From the NCBI RefSeq assembly GCF_001306035.1, contig NZ_LGCM01000035.1, forward strand, positions 62,001-126,000: 64,000 nucleotides of DNA, read 5' to 3'. The DNA is from Levilinea saccharolytica (GTDB taxonomy: Bacteria; Chloroflexota; Anaerolineae; Anaerolineales; Anaerolineaceae). Below are positions 8,556-15,383 of this stretch, one piece after another. A program made the position numbers and the translations under genes. Each line of letters begins with the position of its first letter. The first letter of the stretch is position 1. The notes beneath the pieces are model-generated. The model was given only the letters and a program-made list of their open reading frames with translations, was not told the origin of the DNA and searched no databases.

Positions 8556-8561
8556 ATTATA
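8556..8561 (-). promoter_or_regulatory. -10 box immediately upstream of the TPR gene
   Basis: A perfect TATAAT on the minus strand with only 7 bases between it and the ATG at 8548. No good -35 box is visible 16-18 bases upstream. If used, it would give a leaderless mRNA. Confidence 0.35.
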
Positions 8562-8572
8562 CTCTAGACTGA

Positions 8573-10174
8573 TCACATTTTTAGCAGGATGCGAATTTCC
8601 CGCCAAATCACCGGAAGGGCTGCGGCTCCACCAGCGGCCATGCTGGCCGCGCCCACCAACAGCGGGGAAAGCCCTCCGGCTGCTGCCTGCACCGCCAAAA
8701 CAACGCCCCCGCTCACCAGCCCCGCCGCCAGGCTGCGCCAGGGGGTAGTACCCAGCTGCACCGGGGTCAATATCCGCAGGTCTTCCGCTGCCGCCCCGTC
8801 TTTCGTGCGGAACCGACTGCGGATCCAGCGCACAATCCCCACTGGCGGCCTTCCCAGCAGCACCAACAGCAGCACCGCCTGCACCGTGAAGGCCACAGAA
8901 TCGGTCAGGCTGATGCCAGCCGGGCCGAGAGGCCGGTAGAGCTGGCTGCCCAGGGCAATGTAAATCGTTACATTCACCACCGCCCCCAACAATGGGGTCA
9001 AAGCGTCCTGCTGGGCATAGAAGGAGCGCGCCGCAACTTCCAGCAGTGAGTGCCCGATCAGGCCCAGCAAAAACCCGCGCGTCGCCCACATCAGCAAATC
9101 GGTTCCGGCCGCGTCAAACCCAAAGGCAGCCGCCACCAAAGGACGGAGTCCCAATCCTAAAACCACCGCCACGGGTACGGTCAGGGCCGTCAGCACCTGC
9201 ACCGCACGCGACAGGGTCTGCTCAAATTGTAGACGTTCTTTGCGCGCCACTTGTTCCGCCAATGTGGGCAGCAGAGCTGTGCCGATGGCCGTTCCAATCA
9301 ACGTCTCCGGCAATTGCTGGATCATCCAACCGTAGGTCAGGGCCGTCACTGCCCCCGCTGCCAGGCGCGAAGCCAAATTATCGCGCACCAGGAAAATCAG
9401 CTGCACCAGGAACACGCTGAGCAGCCGCGGCCCCATCACGCGCAGCACCTTCTGCACCTCTGCGGTGCGCAGGCCCAGCCCGAAGCTCCATTGAAAGCGG
9501 TAGCGGATCAGGCCGGGGATCTGAATGGCCAGATGCAGGATGGCGCCCAGGATCACGCCGTACACCAGTCCATACACCCCCAGCCCCATCGCGGGCAAGG
9601 TGACCCCCCCCAATTGGTAGCCTTTCTCCGGCGAAAGCACCAGCGCGCCGAAGATTTGGCCCAGGTTGTACAGCAGTGGGGCCATCGCCGGCAGCAGGAA
9701 ATGCTGGTTGGCTTGCAGCCCTGCCATTACCAGCCCGCTGATCGAGAAAATCAGCGTGGCAACCAGGTTCAGGCGCATCAAGGTGATCACCAGGGCCTGC
9801 TGTTCGCCGCCAAAGCCAGGGGCAATCCCCAGTTCCCATTCCACCATCGGCCGCGCCGCTGCAAACACCACCAGCCCCAGCCCCGCCGTCACCAGAAACG
9901 CCAGATTGGCTACGTTGGAAAAAACCCGCCAGGTGGCCTCACGTCCCTGCCGTGTGAGCACTTCAGTCAGCACCGGGATGAAGGCGATGGCCAGCGCCCC
10001 GCCGGAGATCAGCGCAAACAGCAGATCCGGCACGTTGTTGGCTACGTTGAAAGCGTCCAATTCCGGCGACAGGCCAAACTGTCGGGCAATCACCACCTGA
10101 CGCAGAATCGCCACGGCTTTATCCGCCGCGAAGAAAAACGCCAATAGCAGAGAGGTGCGGGTAAGGTGTGTCAT
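8573..10174 (-). CDS. murJ: Lipid II flippase MurJ (MviN family)
   Basis: A 533-residue polytopic membrane protein of the MOP superfamily that flips lipid II across the membrane for peptidoglycan synthesis. The N-terminal signature is clear (TRTSLLLAFFFAADKAVAILRQVVIARQFG, AFNVANNVPDLLF, SGGALAIAFIPV), followed by about 14 hydrophobic segments. The conserved RxLxxxFxAxQDALTP-type segment appears as RSFYAQQDALTPLLGAVVN. The ATG at 10174 gives the family N-terminus; the longer frame adds 27 unrelated residues. The gene ends 24 bases before the TPR gene on the same strand. Confidence 0.92.
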   Translation of the reverse strand: MTHLTRTSLLLAFFFAADKAVAILRQVVIARQFGLSPELDAFNVANNVPDLLFALISGGALAIAFIPVLTEVLTRQGREATWRVFSNVANLAFLVTAGLGLVVFAAARPMVEWELGIAPGFGGEQQALVITLMRLNLVATLIFSISGLVMAGLQANQHFLLPAMAPLLYNLGQIFGALVLSPEKGYQLGGVTLPAMGLGVYGLVYGVILGAILHLAIQIPGLIRYRFQWSFGLGLRTAEVQKVLRVMGPRLLSVFLVQLIFLVRDNLASRLAAGAVTALTYGWMIQQLPETLIGTAIGTALLPTLAEQVARKERLQFEQTLSRAVQVLTALTVPVAVVLGLGLRPLVAAAFGFDAAGTDLLMWATRGFLLGLIGHSLLEVAARSFYAQQDALTPLLGAVVNVTIYIALGSQLYRPLGPAGISLTDSVAFTVQAVLLLVLLGRPPVGIVRWIRSRFRTKDGAAAEDLRILTPVQLGTTPWRSLAAGLVSGGVVLAVQAAAGGLSPLLVGAASMAAGGAAALPVIWREIRILLKM

Positions 10175-10307
10175 CGAGTCCCAAATATAGCATAACCCCA
10201 CCTTTCCTGCCAGGACAGTCTCATCCAATATCCGTCCGCCCCGGCTGCGTCTCAAGCCGGGTTATAATCTAGGTGTACTTCTCATTCTTCTGGAAAGGAT
10301 CCTCCGC

Positions 10308-11033
10308 ATGCCCGCTGCCATCGGCACCTTATCGATTGTTGCCACGCCTATTGGGAATTATCAGGATATCACCCTGCGCGCCCTGGAAGTGCTCAAGGCG
10401 GCGGACTGCATCATCTGTGAAGAGCTGCGCGAGGGCAGCACCCTGCTGAAAAAGCTCAACTTGCCCCCCAAGCCCCTCATCACCCTCAACGAGCACAACG
10501 AAAAACAGCAGATCGCCGATATTGCCGTGCGGCTGGCCCAGGGTCAGCAGTTGGCCTTGGTGTCAGATTGCGGCACGCCGGTCTTCGCCGACCCAGGCGC
10601 AGCCCTCATTCGTGAAATCAGCGAAATGGGCTTTCCCGTCACCCCTATCCCTGGCCCGTCCTCGTTGATGGCCGCCTTTTCCATCCTGGATTTCAAACTG
10701 GAACGCTACTTCTTCGCGGGGTTCCTCCCGCGCGACCCGCAGACCCGCCAGGCCGAGCTGCTGCGCCTGCGCGCCATGCGTGTGCCGGTGGTGCTCATGG
10801 ACACCCCCTACCGCCTGGACCGCCTGCTGGATGAGGTTGCCCGCGCCTTTGGCAAAGGCCACCCCCTTACCCTGGCCTGCGACCTGACCCTGCCCACCGA
10901 GCAAATTTTCCGCGGGCCGGCAGCCGAAGTGCGTCAGGCCGTCAACGGCCGCAAAGCCGAGTTCATTTTGATCCTGCATGAGTCGTCTTCCCCCGGCCCC
11001 CGCACCCCCCAGCGTGACCGCCCGCCCCGCTAG
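10308..11033 (+). CDS. rsmI: SAM-dependent methyltransferase, RsmI family
   Basis: Probably the enzyme that 2'-O-methylates C1402 of 16S rRNA. It carries the tetrapyrrole-methylase fold motifs of RsmI: LSIVATPIGNYQDITLRALEVLK at the N-terminus, LVSDCGTPVFADPGAALI, and the PIPGPSSLMAA loop. At 241 residues it is shorter than typical RsmI (about 280) and lacks most of the C-terminal extension. The usual CEDTRxTxxLL segment is changed to CEELREGSTLLKKL, so a relative with another target is possible. A TATAAT at 10263-10268 is a candidate -10 box. The repeat region begins directly after the stop. Confidence 0.8.
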   Translation: MPAAIGTLSIVATPIGNYQDITLRALEVLKAADCIICEELREGSTLLKKLNLPPKPLITLNEHNEKQQIADIAVRLAQGQQLALVSDCGTPVFADPGAALIREISEMGFPVTPIPGPSSLMAAFSILDFKLERYFFAGFLPRDPQTRQAELLRLRAMRVPVVLMDTPYRLDRLLDEVARAFGKGHPLTLACDLTLPTEQIFRGPAAEVRQAVNGRKAEFILILHESSSPGPRTPQRDRPPR

Positions 11034-11048
11034 CCTCGCGCCAGATGT

Positions 11049-11436
11049 CGTGGCCTGCCGCCGTTTTTTTAGCGGCACGGCGATCTCTACCTCGCCATGT
11101 CATCGCGACCACCGAAAACCGGTGGCCTGGCCGCCGTTTTTTGGCGGCGTGGCGTTCACCACTTCACCATGTCATCGCGAGCCCCCCCCCGTTCTTTGGG
11201 GGGCGTGGCGATCTCCGCGCCAATCAATAATCACTCGATTGTAAAGAACTGGCCTAGCCCCCGCCTTTTAGGGGTGCAGCGATCTCCGCTTCACCCTGTC
11301 ATCGCGACCACCGAAAACCGGTGGCCTAGCCGCCGCACTTTGGCGGCGTGGCGTTCACCACTTCACCATGTCATCGCGACCACCGAAAACCGGTGGCCTA
11401 GCCGCCGCACTTTGGCGGCGTGGTGATCTCTACGCC
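11049..11436 (+). repeat. Cluster of palindromic intergenic repeats (family shared with 17102-17335)
   Basis: About five imperfect copies of a 65-75 base unit. The frame is CATGTCATCGCGA, then a variable hairpin, then GTGGCGATCTC (or GTGGCGTTCACC). Full copies start near 11096, 11296 and 11367 and carry two hairpins: CCACCGAAAACCGGTGG and GCCGCC(N)GGCGGC. Shorter copies are near 11049, 11168 and 11251, with other stem sequences (CCCCCCCGTTCTTTGGGGGG). Stem sequences differ while pairing is kept. This resembles REP/BIME-like extragenic palindromes of the GTCATTGCGA...GCAATCTC type known in several phyla. No gene lies here. Confidence 0.8.
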
Positions 11437-11486
11437 AATCTTCTAATTACCCAAAAAGAAAACGACCCTTCTCAGGGTCCTCATTG

Positions 11487-11940
11487 TGCCCCAACGAGAT
11501 TCGAACTCGCGTTTTGGTCCCTCGTCTCTCGATGAGATTGAAAGGGCTAATAAAAAACGACCCACTTCTGGGTCGTTTGTGTGCCTCCAGCGAGATTCGA
11601 ACTCGCGTTTGGGTCCCTCGTCTCTCAATGAGATTGAAAGCGCTAATAAAAAACGACCCACTTCTGGGTCGTTCTTGTGCCTCCAGCGAGATTCGAACTC
11701 GCGTTTTGGTCCCGCGTCTCTCGATGAGATTGAAAGGGCTAATAAAAAACGACCCTTCTCAGAGTCGTTTTAGTGCCTCCAGCGAGATTCGAACTCGCGT
11801 TTTGGTCCCTCGTCTCTCAATGAGATTGAAAGGGCTATATTCCCCAAGAAAAAACAGCCCTAATTGGGCTGTTTGTGTGCCTCCAGCGAGATTCGAACTC
11901 GCGTTTTGGTCCCTCGTCTCTCAATGAGATTGAAAGGGCT
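11487..11940 (-). repeat. Tandem array of five tRNA-Glu 3'-half copies with terminators
   Basis: Five units lie at about 11487-11548, 11581-11644, 11677-11740, 11774-11836 and 11878-11940, with periods of 94-104 bases. Read on the minus strand, each begins AGCCCTTTCAA, identical to the tRNA-Glu anticodon stem-loop. A foreign segment of about 22 bases follows (TCTCATTGAGAGACGAGGGA and variants). Each unit then ends with the tRNA variable region, T-arm and 3' acceptor strand (AAAACGCGAGTTCGAATCTC, then GCTGGAGGCA). The D-arm and 5' acceptor strand are absent. Each unit is followed by a Rho-independent terminator (11555-11578, 11647-11673, 11744-11772, 11849-11876; weaker at 11453-11480). Unit 1 has a diverged acceptor strand (TTGGGGCA). 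See findings. Confidence 0.85.
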
Positions 11941-11952
11941 ATATTCCCCAAG

Positions 11953-11980
11953 AAAAAACAGCCCTAATTGGGCTGTTTGT
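11953..11980 (-). terminator. Terminator of the tRNA-Glu gene
   Basis: On the minus strand CAGCCC AATTA GGGCTG is followed by TTTTTTC, starting directly after the tRNA 3' end. The same hairpin recurs behind array unit 5. Confidence 0.75.
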
Positions 11981-11981
11981 G

Positions 11982-12054
11982 TGCCTCCAGCGAGATTCGA
12001 ACTCGCGTTTTAGCCTTGAAAGGGCTGCGTCCTGGTCCCCTAGACGATGGAGGC
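11982..12054 (-). tRNA. tRNA-Glu (anticodon TTC)
   Basis: A 73-base cloverleaf. The acceptor strands GCCTCCA / TGGAGGC pair fully and are followed by discriminator A. The D-arm region reads TCGTCTAGGGGACCAGGAC. The anticodon loop is CTTTCAA on a stem AGCC / GGCT, with a C-A mismatch at the top pair (27-43). The T-arm is GCGAG TTCGAAT CTCGC. CCA is not encoded; CAC follows. It is the apparent parent of the adjacent 3'-half array. Confidence 0.93.
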
Positions 12055-12069
12055 TTGATTGCGAGCAAG

Positions 12070-12098
12070 ATTTTATCACGGCTCCCCCAAAGGGTCAA
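12070..12098 (-). promoter_or_regulatory. Promoter of tRNA-Glu
   Basis: Minus-strand TTGACC (12098-12093), a 17-base spacer and TAAAAT (12075-12070). The expected start lies a few bases before the mature tRNA 5' end at 12054. A second TTGACG lies about 20 bases further upstream. Confidence 0.7.
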
Positions 12099-12134
12099 GC
12101 CATTGCGAAAAAATTCGTCAAATTGCTTTTCCCC

Positions 12135-12815
12135 TCAGGCAGAAACCTCCACCTTCTGAATGCACTCCGCCGTATCCACGCCGGCCCGGTTCACCAACCG
12201 TGACACCGCATAGGCCGTCATCTCCTCCGCCGGGTACGGGCGCAGCAAAGCCTCCAACCCCGCGCGTGAATCCCCATGCAGCCACCCGCCCATGGCCTCA
12301 CCGCGCAGCAGCACCGGCATACGATTGTGATACTGTGCCAGCAGCGTATTCGGCGCACAGGTCAAAATCGTGCAGCTCAGCAGCGGCTCGGCAGCCCCCT
12401 CCGGCTGCCAGCGTTCCCACAGCCCCGCGAAGGCGAACGGACGCCCGTCTCGCATCCGGAAATAATACGGCTGGCGCGGCCCTTTCTGCCCCACTTCTTG
12501 TTTCCACTCGAAAAAGCCGTCCGCAGGGATCAAGCACCGCTGTGCTTGAAACGCCCGCCGGAAGGAAGGTTTCTCCGCCGCCGTCTCCGCCCGCGCGTTG
12601 ATCAGCTGGCTGCCTACGCTGGGGTCTTTGGCCCAAAACGGCACCAACCCCCACCGCATCCATTCCACCAACCGGCGCGGCCCCTCGCGAATCACCCCCA
12701 CCATCTGAGTGGGCGCCACGTTGTAGCGCGGCTTCCAATCCGGGGGAGCGCTCTCCAAATCAAACGCCATCTGCAGGCTGTCTGCATCAATGGTGATCGT
12801 AAATCGTCCGCACAT
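12135..12815 (-). CDS. SRAP family protein (YedK/HMCES), abasic-site DNA shield
   Basis: A 226-residue SOS response-associated peptidase domain protein. Members of this family (YedK, HMCES) cross-link to abasic sites in single-stranded DNA through Cys2. The start is fixed by the essential N-terminal MCGRFTI, which puts the catalytic Cys at position 2 after Met removal. Other hallmarks are YNVAPTQ, the LINARAETAAEKPSFR segment with the active-site Asn, and PADGFFEW with the conserved Glu. The longer frame upstream is not used. The gene stands alone between the tRNA-Glu promoter and the divergent FTCD gene. Confidence 0.92.
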   Translation of the reverse strand: MCGRFTITIDADSLQMAFDLESAPPDWKPRYNVAPTQMVGVIREGPRRLVEWMRWGLVPFWAKDPSVGSQLINARAETAAEKPSFRRAFQAQRCLIPADGFFEWKQEVGQKGPRQPYYFRMRDGRPFAFAGLWERWQPEGAAEPLLSCTILTCAPNTLLAQYHNRMPVLLRGEAMGGWLHGDSRAGLEALLRPYPAEEMTAYAVSRLVNRAGVDTAECIQKVEVSA

Positions 12816-12945
12816 CTTCGCCTCTCCCTTCCTGATCCGAACCGCGCCCCCTGTCTGGATTGTAGCACAGCCCATCACCCGAAAGACCATCCGATCTCCA
12901 TAAGGCGAGTATAATTACCATCATCCCATACAGAGAGGACCTCCC

Positions 12946-14469
12946 ATGCCCAATCCCCTCGTTGAATGTATCCCCAACTTCTCCGAAGCCCGACGCCCCG
13001 AGATCGTGGACCGCATCGTCGCTGCCATTCAGGCCGTGCCCGGCATCCACCTGCTCGACCGCCATTCCGACCTGGACCACAACCGCACCGTCATCACCTT
13101 TGTCGGCGCACCCCAGGCCGTGGAAAAAGCCGCTTTCGATTCCATCGCCGAAGCCTCCAAATGGATTGACCTCAACCAGCATCAGGGCGAACACCCCCGC
13201 ATCGGCGCCACCGATGTAGTCCCCTTCGTGCCCATCAGCGATATCACCATGGCCGAGTGTGTCGAAATGGCCCGCCGCCTGGCACAAAAAGTCAGCTCTG
13301 AGCTAAAAATCCCCACCTATCTCTACGAAGAAGCCGCTTCCCGCCCCGACCGGCAAAATCTGGAAAACATCCGCCGCGGGCAATTTGAAGGTCTTAAAGC
13401 TGAGATTCAAACCAACCCCGACCGCGCCCCCGATTTCGGCCCCAGCTTTTTAGGCCCTGCCGGAGCCACCGTCATCGGCGCGCGCCAACCCCTCATCGCC
13501 TTCAACGCTTACCTCACTACCAATGACGTTTCCATCGCCCAGAAGATCGCTAAAGCCATCCGCCACTCATCCGGCGGGCTGCGCTACGTCAAAGCCATGG
13601 GGGTATTGGTGGAGGGTATGGCGCAGGTCTCCATGAACCTCACCAATTTCCGCCAGACGCCCATCGCGCGCGTGGTGGAAATGATCCGCCGCGAGGCAGC
13701 CCGCTACGGCGTGGGCATCCGCCACACGGAACTGGTCGGCCTCATTCCTCAAGAAGCCCTGACCCACGCCGCCCAGTGGTATCTCCAGCTGGATCAATTT
13801 GAATACGACCAGATTTTGGAAAGCCGCGTTATGGAAAGCGCCCAGCAGCCCACCGCGCCTGATTTCATTGAAGCCCTGGCCGCGGCCACGCCCACCCCGG
13901 GCGGGGGTTCCGCCGCCGCCCACACCGCCGCTGCCGCCGCGGCCCTGGCGGGCATGGTCGCCCGCTTAACCCTGGGCAAGAAGAAATACGCCGATGTCAC
14001 CCCTCAAATGGAAGCCATCGCCGCCTCAGCAGACAGCCTGCGCCAGGAATTGATCACGGCCGTTGCTGAAGACTCGGCCGCCTTTGAAGACATCTTGGCC
14101 GCCTTCCGCCTGCCCAAAGATACCCCTGAGCAGGCAGCCGCCCGCGATGCGGCCGTTGAAGCCGCCACTTTCCACGCCTCCGCCGTGCCGCTGCGCGTGG
14201 CCGCCCGCGCGGTGCAGGTCATGGATCTCAACCTCCAGGCCGCCACCCTGGGCAACCTCAACGCCATCAGCGACGCAGCCAGCGGCGTCTTCTTGGGTAA
14301 CGCCGCCTTTGCCAGCGCCGGCCTGAACGTGCGCATCAACCTGCAAAACGTCAAAGATCAGGCCCAGGCTGCCACCATGCTCACGAAATTGTCTGCTCTG
14401 CAGCAAAAAGCCGCTGCCGTCGAATCCTCACTTTTATCCGTACTCAAGGAACGCGCCAATCTGGGCTGA
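12946..14469 (+). CDS. ftcD: Fused glutamate formimidoyltransferase / formimidoyl-THF cyclodeaminase
   Basis: A 507-residue bifunctional enzyme of histidine degradation and folate metabolism. It moves the formimino group from formiminoglutamate to tetrahydrofolate, then releases ammonia to form methenyl-THF. Residues 1-300 are the transferase (LVECIPNFSE, and GEHPRIGATDVVPF with the catalytic His at 83). Residues about 310-500 are the cyclodeaminase (TPTPGGGSAAA, LTLGKKKY). The two-domain fusion is as in animals and some bacteria. A TATAAT at 12910-12915 and an AGAGGA ribosome binding site precede the ATG. No other hut genes are visible. Confidence 0.93.
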   Translation: MPNPLVECIPNFSEARRPEIVDRIVAAIQAVPGIHLLDRHSDLDHNRTVITFVGAPQAVEKAAFDSIAEASKWIDLNQHQGEHPRIGATDVVPFVPISDITMAECVEMARRLAQKVSSELKIPTYLYEEAASRPDRQNLENIRRGQFEGLKAEIQTNPDRAPDFGPSFLGPAGATVIGARQPLIAFNAYLTTNDVSIAQKIAKAIRHSSGGLRYVKAMGVLVEGMAQVSMNLTNFRQTPIARVVEMIRREAARYGVGIRHTELVGLIPQEALTHAAQWYLQLDQFEYDQILESRVMESAQQPTAPDFIEALAAATPTPGGGSAAAHTAAAAAALAGMVARLTLGKKKYADVTPQMEAIAASADSLRQELITAVAEDSAAFEDILAAFRLPKDTPEQAAARDAAVEAATFHASAVPLRVAARAVQVMDLNLQAATLGNLNAISDAASGVFLGNAAFASAGLNVRINLQNVKDQAQAATMLTKLSALQQKAAAVESSLLSVLKERANLG

Positions 14470-14482
14470 CGCACCACCGCCT

Positions 14483-14633
14483 ATGTTCAAACCCTTCTTA
14501 TCTGTAAAACTGTGGGGAATCCTCGCGCTGCTCGCTCTGGCGAGCAGCGCCTGTTCTGCCGCGCCCCAAACTGCGGCAGCCTCTGGCCCCACCGCCGCCC
14601 GGCCAACATTCATTTCAGGAAGGGGACCCCACC
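14483..14633 (+). pseudogene. Vestigial lipoprotein N-terminus between FTCD and pxpA
   Basis: An ATG at 14483 opens a frame that encodes a typical lipoprotein signal peptide with a candidate lipobox Cys at residue 24 (LALLALASSAC) and an Ala/Thr/Pro-rich start of a mature chain. After about 50 codons it runs into pxpA in the wrong frame and stays open to 14974 without making sense. I infer the remnant of a lipoprotein gene whose body was deleted. It contains a perfect 11-bp hairpin at 14525-14550. Confidence 0.45.
14525..14550 (+). other. Perfect 11-bp inverted repeat
   Basis: GCGCTGCTCGC, loop TCTG, GCGAGCAGCGC. It lies 56 bases past the FTCD stop and has no T-run, so it is not a canonical terminator. 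It could stabilise the FTCD mRNA end or act in pxpA expression. Confidence 0.5.
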
Positions 14634-15383
14634 ATGGATTTAAACTGCGACCTTGGAGAAAGCTTCGGAGCCTATCAAATCGGCAGCGACGAAGCCATGA
14701 TGCCGTTGATCACCTCGGCCAACATCGCCTGCGGCCTGCACGCGGGCGACCCCGTGGTCATGCAGCGCACCGTGCAGTTGGCCGCCCAGCAGGGCGTGCG
14801 CATTGGGGCGCACCCCGGCTACCCCGACCTGCAAGGCTTTGGCCGCCGCAACCTGGACCTCACCCTGGAAGAAGCCGCCGCCTTCACCCTCTACCAGTTG
14901 GGGGCGCTGTCGGCCTTTGCCCGTCTGGTGGGGGCAGAATTGACCCATGTCAAACCCCACGGCGCGCTGTATAACCAGGCCGCCCGCGACGCCTCTTTGG
15001 CCTCGGTCATCGCCCGCGCCACCGCCAAATTCAGCCGCTCGCTGGTGCTGGTGGGGCTGGCCGGTTCACGCCTGCTCAGCGCCGGTCTGGACGCGGGCCT
15101 GCGCGTGGCGGGCGAGGGCTTTCCCGACCGGGCCTACGAGCCGGACGGCAGCCTGCGTTCGCGGCGCCTGCCGGGGGCCCTTCTGGAAGACCCCGCCGAC
15201 ATCGCCGCCCAGGCCATCCGCCTGGCGCGCGAAGGGGTGCGCGTGGAAACCGGCGGCGAACCGCGCTTTTGGATGGTGGAAACTCTGTGTCTGCACGGAG
15301 ACCATCCCCGCGCCGTGGAAAATGCCCGCGTGGTGCGCGCCGCCCTCAAACAGGCCGGGGTCTTGATTCAGCCCCTGTCTTAA
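14634..15383 (+). CDS. pxpA: 5-oxoprolinase subunit A (LamB/YcsF family)
   Basis: A 249-residue protein that matches PxpA along its length: MDLNCDLGESFG, NIACGLHAGDPVVM, GAHPGYPDLQGFGRR, HVKPHGALYNQ and GEGFPDRAYEPDGSL. With PxpB and PxpC it hydrolyses 5-oxoproline (pyroglutamate) to glutamate using ATP. No pxpB or pxpC is nearby, so either they are elsewhere or the subunit works alone. The ribosome binding site GGAAGGGGA precedes the ATG. Its 3' end overlaps the convergent moaA by 4 bases. Placement behind FTCD, also a glutamate-forming enzyme, may be functional. Confidence 0.92.
   Translation: MDLNCDLGESFGAYQIGSDEAMMPLITSANIACGLHAGDPVVMQRTVQLAAQQGVRIGAHPGYPDLQGFGRRNLDLTLEEAAAFTLYQLGALSAFARLVGAELTHVKPHGALYNQAARDASLASVIARATAKFSRSLVLVGLAGSRLLSAGLDAGLRVAGEGFPDRAYEPDGSLRSRRLPGALLEDPADIAAQAIRLAREGVRVETGGEPRFWMVETLCLHGDHPRAVENARVVRAALKQAGVLIQPLS

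Noticed and set aside
11453-12054. CRISPR array
   Set aside because: Spacers are not unique sequences but terminator hairpins, periods vary from 94 to 104, the repeats are tRNA parts, and no cas gene is present.
11453-12054. Integrated element with attL/attR at tRNA-Glu
   Set aside because: The repeated 3' tRNA ends would fit att sites, but intervals of about 100 bases hold no genes and there is no integrase in the window. Kept only as a possible origin of the array.
11484-12159. Long plus-strand frames with repeats of EIRTRVLVPRLSMRLKGL, looking like a tandem-repeat protein
   Set aside because: They are the antisense reading of tRNA-Glu T-arm repeats. No ribosome binding site, and the repeat phase follows RNA structure, not codons.
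14634-15383. Frame fusion of the lipoprotein signal peptide with PxpA (frameshifted single gene)
   Set aside because: PxpA has its own ribosome binding site and normal N-terminus and is a cytoplasmic enzyme; a secreted form is unlikely.
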